This document shows, piece after piece, positions 1-6,582 of a stretch of DNA of 7,496 bases. The notes under the pieces were generated by a model. It was not told the DNA's origin. It searched no databases and saw nothing but the letters and a program-made list of their open reading frames with translations. The stretch is from the NCBI GenBank assembly GCA_027080605.1, contig JALWRO010000091.1, forward strand, positions 1 to 7,496, in the 5' to 3' direction. The translations under genes were made by a program, and so were the position numbers. Each line of letters begins with the position of its first letter. The first letter of the stretch is position 1. Origin of the DNA: Campylobacterales bacterium (lineage in GTDB: Bacteria > Campylobacterota > Campylobacteria > Campylobacterales > QNZT01).

Positions 1-483
1 GGTTCACACCTCCCATGTGATCTTGCCATCGTCATCCCACCCTACAAAGCACCCGGATTTATCGCAGATTCGGGTCTGGGAGACGATCAGGGATTTGTAC
101 CCACCGACACACAGATGCGTCATCTCGATGCAAAAGATATCTACGCCGCGGGAGATGTTGCCGCACTCGCCCAGCCCAAACTGGGGCATATTGCCATCAT
201 TCAGGGAGAGATTGCAGCAAAAAGCTTCATGAAAGAGCTGGGCGAAAAGGTGGAAATTCCCGAGTACGATCCTGAAGTCTTCTGTATTATGAACATGGGC
301 GGCTCCGAAGCGATTCTGATCAATGACAACACCCTCTACGGCGGCAATACCAGTGTCGCCTTCCACTCTCCGCTCTCCAAAGTCATGAAGTGGAGTTTCG
401 ACAACTATCTCTACTTCAACCGCGGACACATGCCGCCGGAGTGGGCACTGAAACTGACGGACAGACTGACGGAGAAACTCTGA
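1..483 (+). CDS. Sulfide:quinone oxidoreductase-like FAD-dependent oxidoreductase, C-terminal part (5' end outside window)
   Basis: This is an open frame from the first base to TGA at 481-483, giving the last 160 residues of a pyridine nucleotide-disulfide oxidoreductase-type flavoprotein. Fragment residues 6-16 (CDLAIVIPPYK) match the strand before the second FAD-contacting region in SQR and flavocytochrome c relatives. Residues 46-55 (DIYAAGDVAA) are the classic FAD-binding GD motif, followed by PKLGH at 59-63, as in SQR. Cys95 in the segment EVFCIMNMGG lies where SQRs carry a C-terminal conserved cysteine, but I cannot align it to prove a redox role. The C-terminal end (KWSFDNYLYFNRG) resembles the amphipathic membrane-contacting helix of SQRs. 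If SQR, it would oxidise sulfide and reduce quinone at the periplasmic face of the inner membrane. The N-terminal FAD domain is not visible, so a related non-SQR flavoprotein remains possible. The next gene starts one base after the stop, so the two are probably cotranscribed. Confidence 0.75.
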   Translation, partial: GSHLPCDLAIVIPPYKAPGFIADSGLGDDQGFVPTDTQMRHLDAKDIYAAGDVAALAQPKLGHIAIIQGEIAAKSFMKELGEKVEIPEYDPEVFCIMNMGGSEAILINDNTLYGGNTSVAFHSPLSKVMKWSFDNYLYFNRGHMPPEWALKLTDRLTEKL

Positions 484-484
484 A

Positions 485-1057
485 ATGGAACACCTTTTAA
501 CAGAGATTGCCCCGTGGGTATCGGATTATGGTCTGTGGATCGTCTTTTTAGGTACGATTATCGAGGGAACAACGATGATTATAGTGACAGGGATATTCTG
601 CTATCTGGGTCTGCTGCCTCTGGGCGTATCAATCATCGTGGCGATTTTGGGTGCTGTCATCAGTGATCAGTTCTGGTATCTTCTGGGGAAATATTATGCA
701 GCTAAACTTCTCGGCAGATTTCCAAGACTGAAACAGCGCGTTGAAACAGTTGTTTCCAAAGTCAAAAGCAGAAGTGATATACTGGCACTCGGAAGCCGTT
801 TCATCTACAGTGGCGCACTGCTTTTTCCTGTAGCACTGGGTATGCAGAAATATCCGCACCGAAAATTCACCCTTTACGATGCACTGGGCGTGACTATATG
901 GGCAAATGCAGGCATCGCACTGGGCTATTTTCTGGGAACGGGTACGGAACAACTCTTTGGAAAAATCAAAACAGCAGAACATCTCTCCCTCCTCATCCTC
1001 GCGGTCGTAGCAGGTGTCTGGTGGTACAAAAAACGCCAGAAGTCACTAAAAATATGA
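485..1057 (+). CDS. DedA family (SNARE-associated/VTT domain) inner membrane protein, YohD-like
   Basis: This 190-residue integral membrane protein starts one base after the preceding stop, with GGAG inside the end of the upstream gene serving as ribosome site. Family signs are an acidic residue in the first re-entrant region (E27 in IIEGTT), the segment SDQFWYLLGKYYAAKLLGRF (60-79), the SRF motif at 104-106 and a final hydrophobic helix (about 167-180) followed by a basic tail (YKKRQKSLK). Length and motif layout are closest, from memory, to E. coli YohD. DedA proteins are undecaprenyl-phosphate or phospholipid transport and membrane homeostasis factors, and several members depend on proton motive force. 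One oddity: the arginine normally six residues after the SRF arginine is alanine here (A111). Family membership is firm; the transported substrate is unknown. Confidence 0.88.
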   Translation: MEHLLTEIAPWVSDYGLWIVFLGTIIEGTTMIIVTGIFCYLGLLPLGVSIIVAILGAVISDQFWYLLGKYYAAKLLGRFPRLKQRVETVVSKVKSRSDILALGSRFIYSGALLFPVALGMQKYPHRKFTLYDALGVTIWANAGIALGYFLGTGTEQLFGKIKTAEHLSLLILAVVAGVWWYKKRQKSLKI

Positions 1058-1148
1058 AATATATCCCTTTTTTTGTTCGCCAGCTGACAGACATAGATCT
1101 TCTCTTCCATTATCATGATAGTGACAATAAAATTCTGGAGGTACTATC

Positions 1149-2291
1149 ATGAAAACGAAACTTTTGCTATCTGTCACCGCTGCGCTGATGCTGGCAGCGA
1201 CAACACTCTCTGCCGACTCAATCAATCCCAAAGAGCTCAAAGCGATCGAAAATGCCGACGTCCCGATCCACTCTTATTACGGATTTGACAATCCTCACTA
1301 CAAAATAAGTAAAAAAGACCTGGCATATTATAAGTCTATCGGTCTGCTGCCTGAACATCAGATTCTCAACAAAGCGGTCAAGAAACACAGCCAAAAACTT
1401 GCCGAAGCACCGCAGGAAGTACTACAGGCACTCGACCTCACCGTCGATGCGATGAGTGCACTGGAAAAAGGAAAAACAAAAGCGGCAACCGTCAGTCTCG
1501 AAGCAGCAACCAAACTCTTCGATACTACACTGAAAAACAATCCTAAGCTCAAATTTGTTCCGGTTGATGTAGATGTTACGGTCATAGAACACGGTATTTC
1601 ACTGACACAGGCAGAAAAGATCAAAAAAGAGGCGCTTCGGTTACTCCAACAAGATAGAACACAAGATGCCCTTGATTTGCTGATGCTGCTTCGAAATCAA
1701 CTGTCTATCGATACTTCCTATCTGCCGATGGAACTCTATCCTGTCGCCACACGAACCGCACTCGAAGCACTCCATCAACACAAAGGCGCCAAAACTGCAC
1801 TGGCAATCTTACTCAAAGGTGTTGATACCATCGTTCATACACAAATTGTTGTACCGATACCTCTTTTAATAGCACAGGAAGCAATCGAAACAGCACAGAA
1901 ACTGGCACAAAAAGACGATACCAAAGCACTGAAACTTTTACAAGTAGCAAAAGAACAACTGGCACTTGCCCATATTGAAGGATATTTGCCGGCATCGGCT
2001 GATGCCTATAAATCACTGACAGGTGAGTTGGATAAACTGATGTCAAAAGTTAAAGGTGGCAATGCCCAAAAAGCAGACTATGAAAAATCCAGGACAGGCT
2101 GTTCCGCACTTGTTGATCATGTCGCCAAAGAGGAAGCTGCTGCACTTGCGCACCCTCAAATGATTGAGGGTGACCCACATGCAAAAGCCAAAGTGGAAGA
2201 AGCAAACGACAAAGAACTCTTCAAAGCAAAAATAGATAAAGAAGCATTTCAGAAGGAGGTCGAGAAAGATCTCAAAGATACTGTCAAGTAA
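1149..2291 (+). CDS. YfdX family exported protein (paralogue 1, long form)
   Basis: This is a 380-residue protein with a clear Sec signal peptide (residues 1-22, probable cleavage after LSA). The start is supported by GGAGG at 1137-1141, seven bases before ATG. The YfdX-type helical domain spans about residues 75-300 and carries DTSYLPMELYPVAT (188-201) and DTIVHTQIVVP (226-236), both repeated almost exactly in the second YfdX protein at 3180-4220. E. coli YfdX is only about 211 residues; here there is an extra Tyr-rich N-terminal stretch (about 23-70) and a charged, probably coiled-coil tail (about 320-380) ending in DTVK. There is one cysteine (C318). YfdX is a periplasmic family of unclear mechanism, induced by the acid-response regulator EvgA in E. 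coli and found in tLST heat-resistance islands, so a periplasmic stress role is likely. A hairpin follows the stop, and hdeD lies 164 bp downstream. Confidence 0.85.
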   Translation: MKTKLLLSVTAALMLAATTLSADSINPKELKAIENADVPIHSYYGFDNPHYKISKKDLAYYKSIGLLPEHQILNKAVKKHSQKLAEAPQEVLQALDLTVDAMSALEKGKTKAATVSLEAATKLFDTTLKNNPKLKFVPVDVDVTVIEHGISLTQAEKIKKEALRLLQQDRTQDALDLLMLLRNQLSIDTSYLPMELYPVATRTALEALHQHKGAKTALAILLKGVDTIVHTQIVVPIPLLIAQEAIETAQKLAQKDDTKALKLLQVAKEQLALAHIEGYLPASADAYKSLTGELDKLMSKVKGGNAQKADYEKSRTGCSALVDHVAKEEAAALAHPQMIEGDPHAKAKVEEANDKELFKAKIDKEAFQKEVEKDLKDTVK

Positions 2292-2297
2292 CTATTT

Positions 2298-2318
2298 AGT
2301 GGGGCAATATGTCCCACT
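2298..2318 (+). terminator. Hairpin just after yfdX1 stop, weak terminator or transcript-end stem
   Basis: AGTGGGGC and GTCCCACT pair as an 8-bp stem (one G-U pair) around the loop AATAT, starting six bases after the yfdX1 stop codon. There is no uridine run after the stem, so it is not a standard intrinsic terminator. It may protect the 3' end of the message or cause partial termination before hdeD. Confidence 0.4.
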
Positions 2319-2455
2319 TCCCTGAAGAATCACAAAAAACTTCATACTGTTAGCCAACAAACAGACAGATTTTTACATTTTCTATATCATTACGTTGAAA
2401 TTTATTGATACACATGCCATCAACAATCTAAAAAATTTATTATAAGGAGTTAGCT

Positions 2456-3028
2456 ATGTGGAACTATTCTATGTTACCGTCAGATCTGGATATTTTGCCG
2501 AAATATAGCAAATATGCCATTATTACAGGTATTGTGTTTGCTGTACTCGGGCTGGTTGGTATCATCTACCCTTTCTATGCATCTGTCTTTGCTACGGCAT
2601 TTGTCGCCTGGTTGATGATATTTGGAGGAATTATGGCGGGATATCTCACTTTTATCACCGACAAACGTGACTGGCTGGGATGGTTGAAGACACTCATTCT
2701 TATCGGTGTCGGCGTCTATATGCTGGTTCGTCCGTTGATCGGTATTGAAGCGCTGGGACTGCTACTGGCAATGTATTTTCTGATAGACGCTTTTGCCGGT
2801 TTTGCACTGGGATCTATGATGAGACCGGCAAAAGGATGGTGGCTTTGGTCTCTGAACGGATTTTTTTCACTGGTTCTGGCGATCATCTTTCTTGTTTCAT
2901 GGACTTCCTTTGCCGCAGAAGCATGGTTGATCGGTATATTTGTCGGTATCAGTTTGCTGTTTGACGGAATCACCCTCATCGTAATTGGTACCAGGATCAA
3001 AAAAATCGGAAATGTTTCCGAAAAATAA
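2456..3028 (+). CDS. HdeD family (DUF308) inner membrane protein, copy 1
   Basis: This is a 190-residue protein of about six hydrophobic helices with short loops and no signal peptide. AAGGAG at 2444-2449, six bases before the ATG, fixes the start. HdeD/DUF308 features are the paired-helix layout, GWLK (75-78), DAFAGFALG (111-119) and the signature MRPAKGWWLW (122-131). These are shared with the second HdeD protein on the minus strand, so the two are paralogues. E. coli HdeD is an inner membrane protein needed for acid resistance at high cell density; its biochemical activity is unknown. The gene sits between two yfdX genes, as hdeD sits beside yfdX1/yfdX2 in tLST islands. The 164-bp leader region contains a weak TTGAT-N9-ATCAA inverted repeat and the heptamer TGTTAGC, but I see no convincing -10/-35 pair. 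Confidence 0.88.
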   Translation: MWNYSMLPSDLDILPKYSKYAIITGIVFAVLGLVGIIYPFYASVFATAFVAWLMIFGGIMAGYLTFITDKRDWLGWLKTLILIGVGVYMLVRPLIGIEALGLLLAMYFLIDAFAGFALGSMMRPAKGWWLWSLNGFFSLVLAIIFLVSWTSFAAEAWLIGIFVGISLLFDGITLIVIGTRIKKIGNVSEK

Positions 3029-3098
3029 AATGAAACAGGTTTTGGACAGGCGAAATCGAATTGCATTAAAAATAGTTCACCTTTCTGTTAGCGGTCGG

Positions 3099-3113
3099 TT
3101 AACCAGCAGTTAA
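3099..3113. promoter_or_regulatory. Inverted repeat TTAAC-N5-GTTAA, candidate activator/repressor site for yfdX2
   Basis: TTAAC (3099-3103) and GTTAA (3109-3113) form a perfect inverted repeat with a 5-base spacer; the left arm is also part of the palindrome GGTTAACC (3097-3104). Its centre is near -40 relative to a start expected from the TATAAT at 3134-3139, the position used by class II CRP/FNR-type activators. A repeat of the same layout, TTAAT-N5-ATTAA, lies upstream of hsp20. The arms resemble Campylobacter NssR boxes (TTAAC-N4-GTTAA), but the spacer is one base longer, so the regulator is only a guess. Confidence 0.4.
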
Positions 3114-3133
3114 TGCTGTGTTGATCAATCACT

Positions 3134-3151
3134 TATAATAAATATTATAAT
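3134..3151 (+). promoter_or_regulatory. Probable yfdX2 promoter -10 region, two overlapping-phase TATAAT boxes
   Basis: Two perfect TATAAT hexamers occur at 3134-3139 and 3146-3151, within 50 bases of the yfdX2 start and upstream of its AAGGAG. TTGATC at 3121-3126 could be a poor -35 for the second box (19-base spacing). The first box has no recognisable -35, which would fit activator dependence through the inverted repeat at 3099-3113. Confidence 0.5.
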
Positions 3152-3179
3152 ACGTAAAAATCTTATAAAGGAGTTTGAG

Positions 3180-4220
3180 ATGAAAAAATTCATTTCTGTT
3201 TCCACTATCGCTGCTGCCCTGGTGCTGGGTTCACTTTCACTGCAGGCAAAATCCGGAGACTTGCAACTGCATGTCAATCAGTCACAGGTCAAAAATGCCT
3301 CACAGTCTGCTGTCAAAAAAGAGATCGCTTTTCAAAAAGCAGCGGTCAAACTGGCATCGAAAGAGATCATGAAAGGTCTGCAAAAAACGATCCAGGCTAT
3401 CGATGCACTGGGCAAAGAGAAAACAAAAGATGCTCAGGCAGCACTGGAAGAAGCTACAAAATCATTTGAGAGTGCATTGAAAGTGGAACCGGCACTGAAA
3501 CTGGTACCGGTTGAGACAAATATTCAACTTTACAGCATCGATGTGCCGCTGAAGACCATTGATAAAGCGGTCAATATCGCAATCAGTCTGCTGAAAGATC
3601 ATGAAGTTCAGACAGCAACGGCTATTCTCGAACCACTCAAAGATGAAATCGATATCGACACTATGTACATCCCGATGGATCTCTACCCTGTTGCGACCCA
3701 AACTGCACTCAAAGCACTCAAAAAAGGCGACAAAAAAGCCGCACTCGCTGCACTTGTTACCGCGATGGATACCATGGTACATACCAGAGTCGTTATGCCC
3801 CTTGGGCTGCTGACTGCACAGGATCTTGTCACCGCAGCATCCAGGCTGGATAAATCAAAGAAAAAAGAGGTTCTTTCACTGCTCGATGCTGCATCGGAAG
3901 AGCTGGCAAAAGCAAGAGAGCTGGGATATGTCAAAAAACACAATGCCGAATATGCATCGCTGGAGAGACAAATCAAAGCACTTAAAAAAGAGGTTAAAGG
4001 TAAAAATATCGTAGCCAAACTCTATGAAAAACTGAAAAAAGATTTTGAATCACTCGTTCATAAAACAAGAAACGATACAATCACCATCGGTTCACCTGCA
4101 CAACAGAAAGCGGAAGAGAAAGTAATGGAATTTGAGAAAAAAGAGGGACAACGGGCACTCAAAGAGCGTCAGGAGTTTCTCAAAGAGGCACAGCAGGATA
4201 AGAGTAAAACAGTCAAATAG
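3180..4220 (+). CDS. YfdX family exported protein (paralogue 2)
   Basis: This is a 346-residue protein with a Sec signal peptide (1-23, probable cleavage after LQA) and no cysteine. AAGGAG at 3168-3173 lies six bases before the ATG. The YfdX domain (about 45-275) carries DTMYIPMDLYPVAT (160-173), DTMVHTRVVMP (197-207) and LLTAQ, matching the first YfdX protein position for position. Outside this core the two proteins differ strongly, and this copy lacks the Tyr-rich N-terminal insertion. The C-terminal 60 residues are Lys/Glu-rich and probably coiled coil, ending KSKTVK, similar in character to the DTVK end of paralogue 1. Expected location is the periplasm; a stress-protective role is inferred from family and neighbours. 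The permease gene begins 31 bp downstream with its own ribosome site and no visible terminator between, so the two are likely one transcript. Confidence 0.86.
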   Translation: MKKFISVSTIAAALVLGSLSLQAKSGDLQLHVNQSQVKNASQSAVKKEIAFQKAAVKLASKEIMKGLQKTIQAIDALGKEKTKDAQAALEEATKSFESALKVEPALKLVPVETNIQLYSIDVPLKTIDKAVNIAISLLKDHEVQTATAILEPLKDEIDIDTMYIPMDLYPVATQTALKALKKGDKKAALAALVTAMDTMVHTRVVMPLGLLTAQDLVTAASRLDKSKKKEVLSLLDAASEELAKARELGYVKKHNAEYASLERQIKALKKEVKGKNIVAKLYEKLKKDFESLVHKTRNDTITIGSPAQQKAEEKVMEFEKKEGQRALKERQEFLKEAQQDKSKTVK

Positions 4221-4251
4221 TGACTAAAACAAACACCACAAGGGGAGACAG

Positions 4252-5598
4252 ATGAGTACAGAAAAAAAGGCTTTCGGACTCTGGAGCGCAGTGATGCTGG
4301 GTATCGGTTCTATGGTAGGAGCCGGTATATTTATCGTCATCGGCGAAGCGGGTTCGATTGCCGGAAATATCGTCTGGCTCTCCTTTATATTCGGCGGTAT
4401 TGCAGCACTGCTTAGCGGTTACTCGCTGGCAAAACTGGCACTGCGATACCCGTCACGCGGCGGGATTGTTGAATATCTGGTACAGGGATTTGGAGAGGGT
4501 ATTTTCTCCGGTTCCGCCGGCGTGCTTTTCTACTTTTCCCAGTTGATTGCCATCGCTGCCGTCGCCAAGTCGTTCGGTACTTATGCGGCAACATTTATGC
4601 ACGGGGGTGATGGTTACTGGACAAATCTCTATGCCGTCGGTATCGTGGTGCTTTTCACACTCATCAATCTTGTCGGTGCGTCCATCGTGGCAAAATCGGA
4701 AAATATCATTGTCGCGGTGAAAATCAGCGTGCTGGTCGTTTTTGCTATTGCCGCACTCTTCACGATCAAGCCACAGCTGCTCAGTGCCGCCGATATGCCT
4801 CCTTTCATCAATATGCTTTTTGCCATCGGTCTCACTTTTTTCGCCTATCAGGGATTCAGTGTCATCACCAATACTATCGAAGATATGGAAAATCCTGAAA
4901 AGACGATGATGCGGGCAATGATCGTCACCATCCTGCTCGTTGCAGCACTTTATATTTTGACGAGTATTGCCGTTCTGGGTAATCTGCCGCTGGAGAAAGT
5001 AATTGAAACCAAAGATTATGCACTGGCTGAAGCGGCAAAACCGATCTTCGGAGAATGGGGTTTTAAGATCATGGCGGCAACAGCACTGCTGGCAACTGCT
5101 TCCGCTATCAACGCCACCCTCTACGCCGCTACCGAGATCGGCTATACAATGGCAAAAGAGGGAAATTTGCCCAAAGAGTATGAATACAACGTATTTCACT
5201 CCTATCAGGGTCTTATCATCAGTGCACTGCTGATTATTCCGATGATTCTTTTCATGAGTCTGGAACAGGTAGCAATGGTTGCTTCACTGGTAGTACTGAT
5301 TATCCAGGGTATCACGCACGTCGCACATCTGCTGAAAATCAAAGAGACCGGTGCAAATATGTGGATTGTACTGGGTGCGGTTTTTGCGATGTTCGCTATC
5401 GCCGGACTGACACTCTGGTACACCAGCGACAAGATGCCGGAAATCGGCTACTATCTGCTTGGTGCGTTTGCCCTTGCCTTTGCACTGGAAATTATCCTGC
5501 GACTGGTCAGCAACAGAACCATCAGCAAACAGACACCGCTGCTCACCGACTTGAAACAGAAAGTGGAAACGAAACTCAAAAAAATCGTACAAGAGTAA
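4252..5598 (+). CDS. APC superfamily amino acid permease
   Basis: This 448-residue transporter has about 12 membrane helices. TM1 has the unwound substrate-binding signature GSMVGAGIF (19-27). YPSRGGIVEYL (66-76) matches the conserved TM2-TM3 segment, and TM6 has FAYQGF (197-202) followed by EDMENPEKT (210-218), all typical of the amino acid-polyamine-organocation family. K157 in TM5 lies near the place where the proton-coupled homologue ApcT has Lys158 instead of a sodium ion, suggesting proton rather than sodium coupling. AGGGGAG at 4241-4247 precedes the ATG. A charged cytoplasmic tail of about 35 residues follows the last helix. It sits 31 bp after yfdX2. Amino acid antiporters such as GadC serve acid resistance, and this position next to YfdX/HdeD genes would fit such a role, but the sequence does not look like GadC and the substrate cannot be read from it. 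Confidence 0.9.
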   Translation: MSTEKKAFGLWSAVMLGIGSMVGAGIFIVIGEAGSIAGNIVWLSFIFGGIAALLSGYSLAKLALRYPSRGGIVEYLVQGFGEGIFSGSAGVLFYFSQLIAIAAVAKSFGTYAATFMHGGDGYWTNLYAVGIVVLFTLINLVGASIVAKSENIIVAVKISVLVVFAIAALFTIKPQLLSAADMPPFINMLFAIGLTFFAYQGFSVITNTIEDMENPEKTMMRAMIVTILLVAALYILTSIAVLGNLPLEKVIETKDYALAEAAKPIFGEWGFKIMAATALLATASAINATLYAATEIGYTMAKEGNLPKEYEYNVFHSYQGLIISALLIIPMILFMSLEQVAMVASLVVLIIQGITHVAHLLKIKETGANMWIVLGAVFAMFAIAGLTLWYTSDKMPEIGYYLLGAFALAFALEIILRLVSNRTISKQTPLLTDLKQKVETKLKKIVQE

Positions 5599-5669
5599 CG
5601 CTATCCACTTTTACTCCACAATTTTGCGGCACAATACCTCTGTTCGTACAGAACACAGGAGATGAAACC

Positions 5670-5840
5670 ATGGATACTGAAAGAAGAAAATTCATAGGCT
5701 ATGTGTCTATACTCGGAGTTGCCGGTTTAGGAAGTATCTCACCACTAGGTGCGTTCTCTTTCGGCACATCAGAAGATGGTGTCTATGTCGATCACAGTCA
5801 TGTAGATGATGACGCATTCGATCCGGACGGCTGGCTATAA
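5670..5840 (+). CDS. 56-residue twin-arginine signal microprotein with acidic C-terminus
   Basis: A short open frame with AGGAGA at 5657-5662, seven bases before ATG. The N-terminus has a twin-arginine motif (ERRKFIG, residues 4-10) followed by a weakly hydrophobic Gly/Ser-rich stretch (to about residue 30), as in Tat signals. The remaining 26 residues are strongly acidic (seven Asp, one Glu) with two histidines, including DHSHVDDDAF (41-50), and end GWL. No known domain is recognisable. The frame stays open upstream inside the permease gene, but the ribosome site and signal peptide select this start. It lies 71 bp after the permease and may belong to that transcript. It could be a small exported metal-binding or partner peptide, or an accessory subunit of a Tat-exported enzyme encoded elsewhere; I do not assign a function. 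Confidence 0.65.
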   Translation: MDTERRKFIGYVSILGVAGLGSISPLGAFSFGTSEDGVYVDHSHVDDDAFDPDGWL

Positions 5841-5860
5841 ACCTTTAAACTATTCTACAT

Positions 5861-5901
5861 TTCATGAAGAGGATTTCTGCCTCCTTTTTCCTCTTCATGA
5901 A
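5861..5901. terminator. 13-bp perfect inverted repeat between convergent genes, likely bidirectional terminator
   Basis: TTCATGAAGAGGA (5861-5873) and TCCTCTTCATGAA (5889-5901) are perfect reverse complements with a 15-base pyrimidine-rich loop. The repeat lies between the stop of the Tat microprotein (+) and the stop of hdeD copy 2 (-), the expected place for a shared transcript end. Uridine runs after the stem are poor in both directions, so termination efficiency is uncertain. Each arm also contains the small palindrome TTCATGAA. Confidence 0.6.
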
Positions 5902-5918
5902 CCTTATTTCAACCTCAC

Positions 5919-6467
5919 TTACTTTCCATCCAGCTTTTGGATAAATTTACCACCAAAGAAAAGTGCGATGCCGTCAAAGAAAAGGCTGATTCCCACGAAA
6001 ATACCTACCAGATAAAGAGAGCTGAAAGGCCATCCGACGATAAACAGAACACCCAGTACCAGCGAAAGGATTGCATTCAGCAGCCACAGCCACCATCCCT
6101 GTGCGGGACGCATATTCATCGCCAGACCAAAACCGGCAAAGGCATCGGTAAAGAAGTAAATCGAAAAAAGCAATCCCAGCGTCGCTGCACCGCCCAGCGG
6201 TGAAAAGAGCATATAAAGCGATACCAGAATAAGCGCGAAACTCTTCAGCCACCCCATCCAGTCACTGCGATCCGTCTGCCACGTAAAAAAAGCGGCGGAA
6301 ATACCGGCAAAAAGCAGCAGCCAGGAGACAAACGCTACCGATGCCAGCGTCATGAAAAGCGGAAATACGATCCCCGCTATTCCCAGGAGAATAAAAATAA
6401 TTCCCGCTATTTTCGCATGTTTGCCAAACTTTTTAAAAAGTGATTCTTCGATCGGTACATTCCACAT
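5919..6467 (-). CDS. HdeD family (DUF308) inner membrane protein, copy 2
   Basis: This 182-residue membrane protein has about six hydrophobic helices. GAGGAG (minus strand, 6473-6478), five bases before the ATG, supports the start. It shares with copy 1 the opening MWN, DWMGWLK (69-75), DAFAGFGLA (108-116), MRPAQGWWLW (119-128) and GIFVGISLFFDGI near the end, so the two are clear paralogues with different loops. It is transcribed on its own, divergent from hsp20 and convergent with the permease/microprotein unit. The HdeD family is linked to acid and envelope stress in E. coli; the activity is unknown. Separate promoter control of the two hdeD copies suggests they answer to different signals. 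Confidence 0.88.
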   Translation of the reverse strand: MWNVPIEESLFKKFGKHAKIAGIIFILLGIAGIVFPLFMTLASVAFVSWLLLFAGISAAFFTWQTDRSDWMGWLKSFALILVSLYMLFSPLGGAATLGLLFSIYFFTDAFAGFGLAMNMRPAQGWWLWLLNAILSLVLGVLFIVGWPFSSLYLVGIFVGISLFFDGIALFFGGKFIQKLDGK

Positions 6468-6504
6468 TTTTTCTCCTCAATATATAAGTTTTTTTGTCAA
6501 GGAT

Positions 6505-6510
6505 ATTATA
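6505..6510 (-). promoter_or_regulatory. Probable -10 box for hdeD copy 2
   Basis: TATAAT is read on the minus strand at 6505-6510, about 38 bases before the hdeD ATG and 27 before its ribosome site. No clear -35 is visible upstream. The surrounding ATTATAAT is nearly symmetric, so a plus-strand TATAAT (6507-6512) also exists, but it is about 140 bases from hsp20. Confidence 0.5.
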
Positions 6511-6562
6511 ATCTAAAATGCTCTCTGTTGTGCTGAGACAGTTATCTAGTTTCTGTTTTTTA

Positions 6563-6572
6563 TTTCATGAAA
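6563..6572. promoter_or_regulatory. Palindrome TTTCATGAAA in the hdeD2/hsp20 divergent region
   Basis: A perfect 10-bp palindrome lies in the 183-bp region between the divergent hdeD copy 2 and hsp20. It has the same TCATGA core and W-rich flanks as TATCATGATA (1111-1120) upstream of yfdX1, so it could be an operator. TCATGA is common in coding sequence here (Met-Lys contexts), so chance is a real alternative. Confidence 0.25.
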
Positions 6573-6582
6573 AGCAATATAG

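Noticed and set aside
1058..1074. Terminator after the DedA gene, suggested by a run of seven T at 1068-1074
   Set aside because: The sequence before the T run forms only a very weak A/T stem, so an intrinsic terminator is not supported.
3104..3118. Hairpin CAGCA-GTTAA-TGCTG upstream of yfdX2
   Set aside because: The stem is only five bases with no T run, and it overlaps the better-supported inverted repeat and promoter region.
4453..5199. 248-codon open frame on the minus strand
   Set aside because: It lies fully opposite the well-supported permease gene, has a His/Cys/Asp-rich composition typical of an antisense shadow, no recognisable domain and no ribosome site.
5361..5669. In-frame upstream extension of the Tat microprotein into the permease gene
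   Set aside because: It overlaps the permease in another frame. The ribosome site at 5657-5662 and the twin-arginine signal place the start at 5670.
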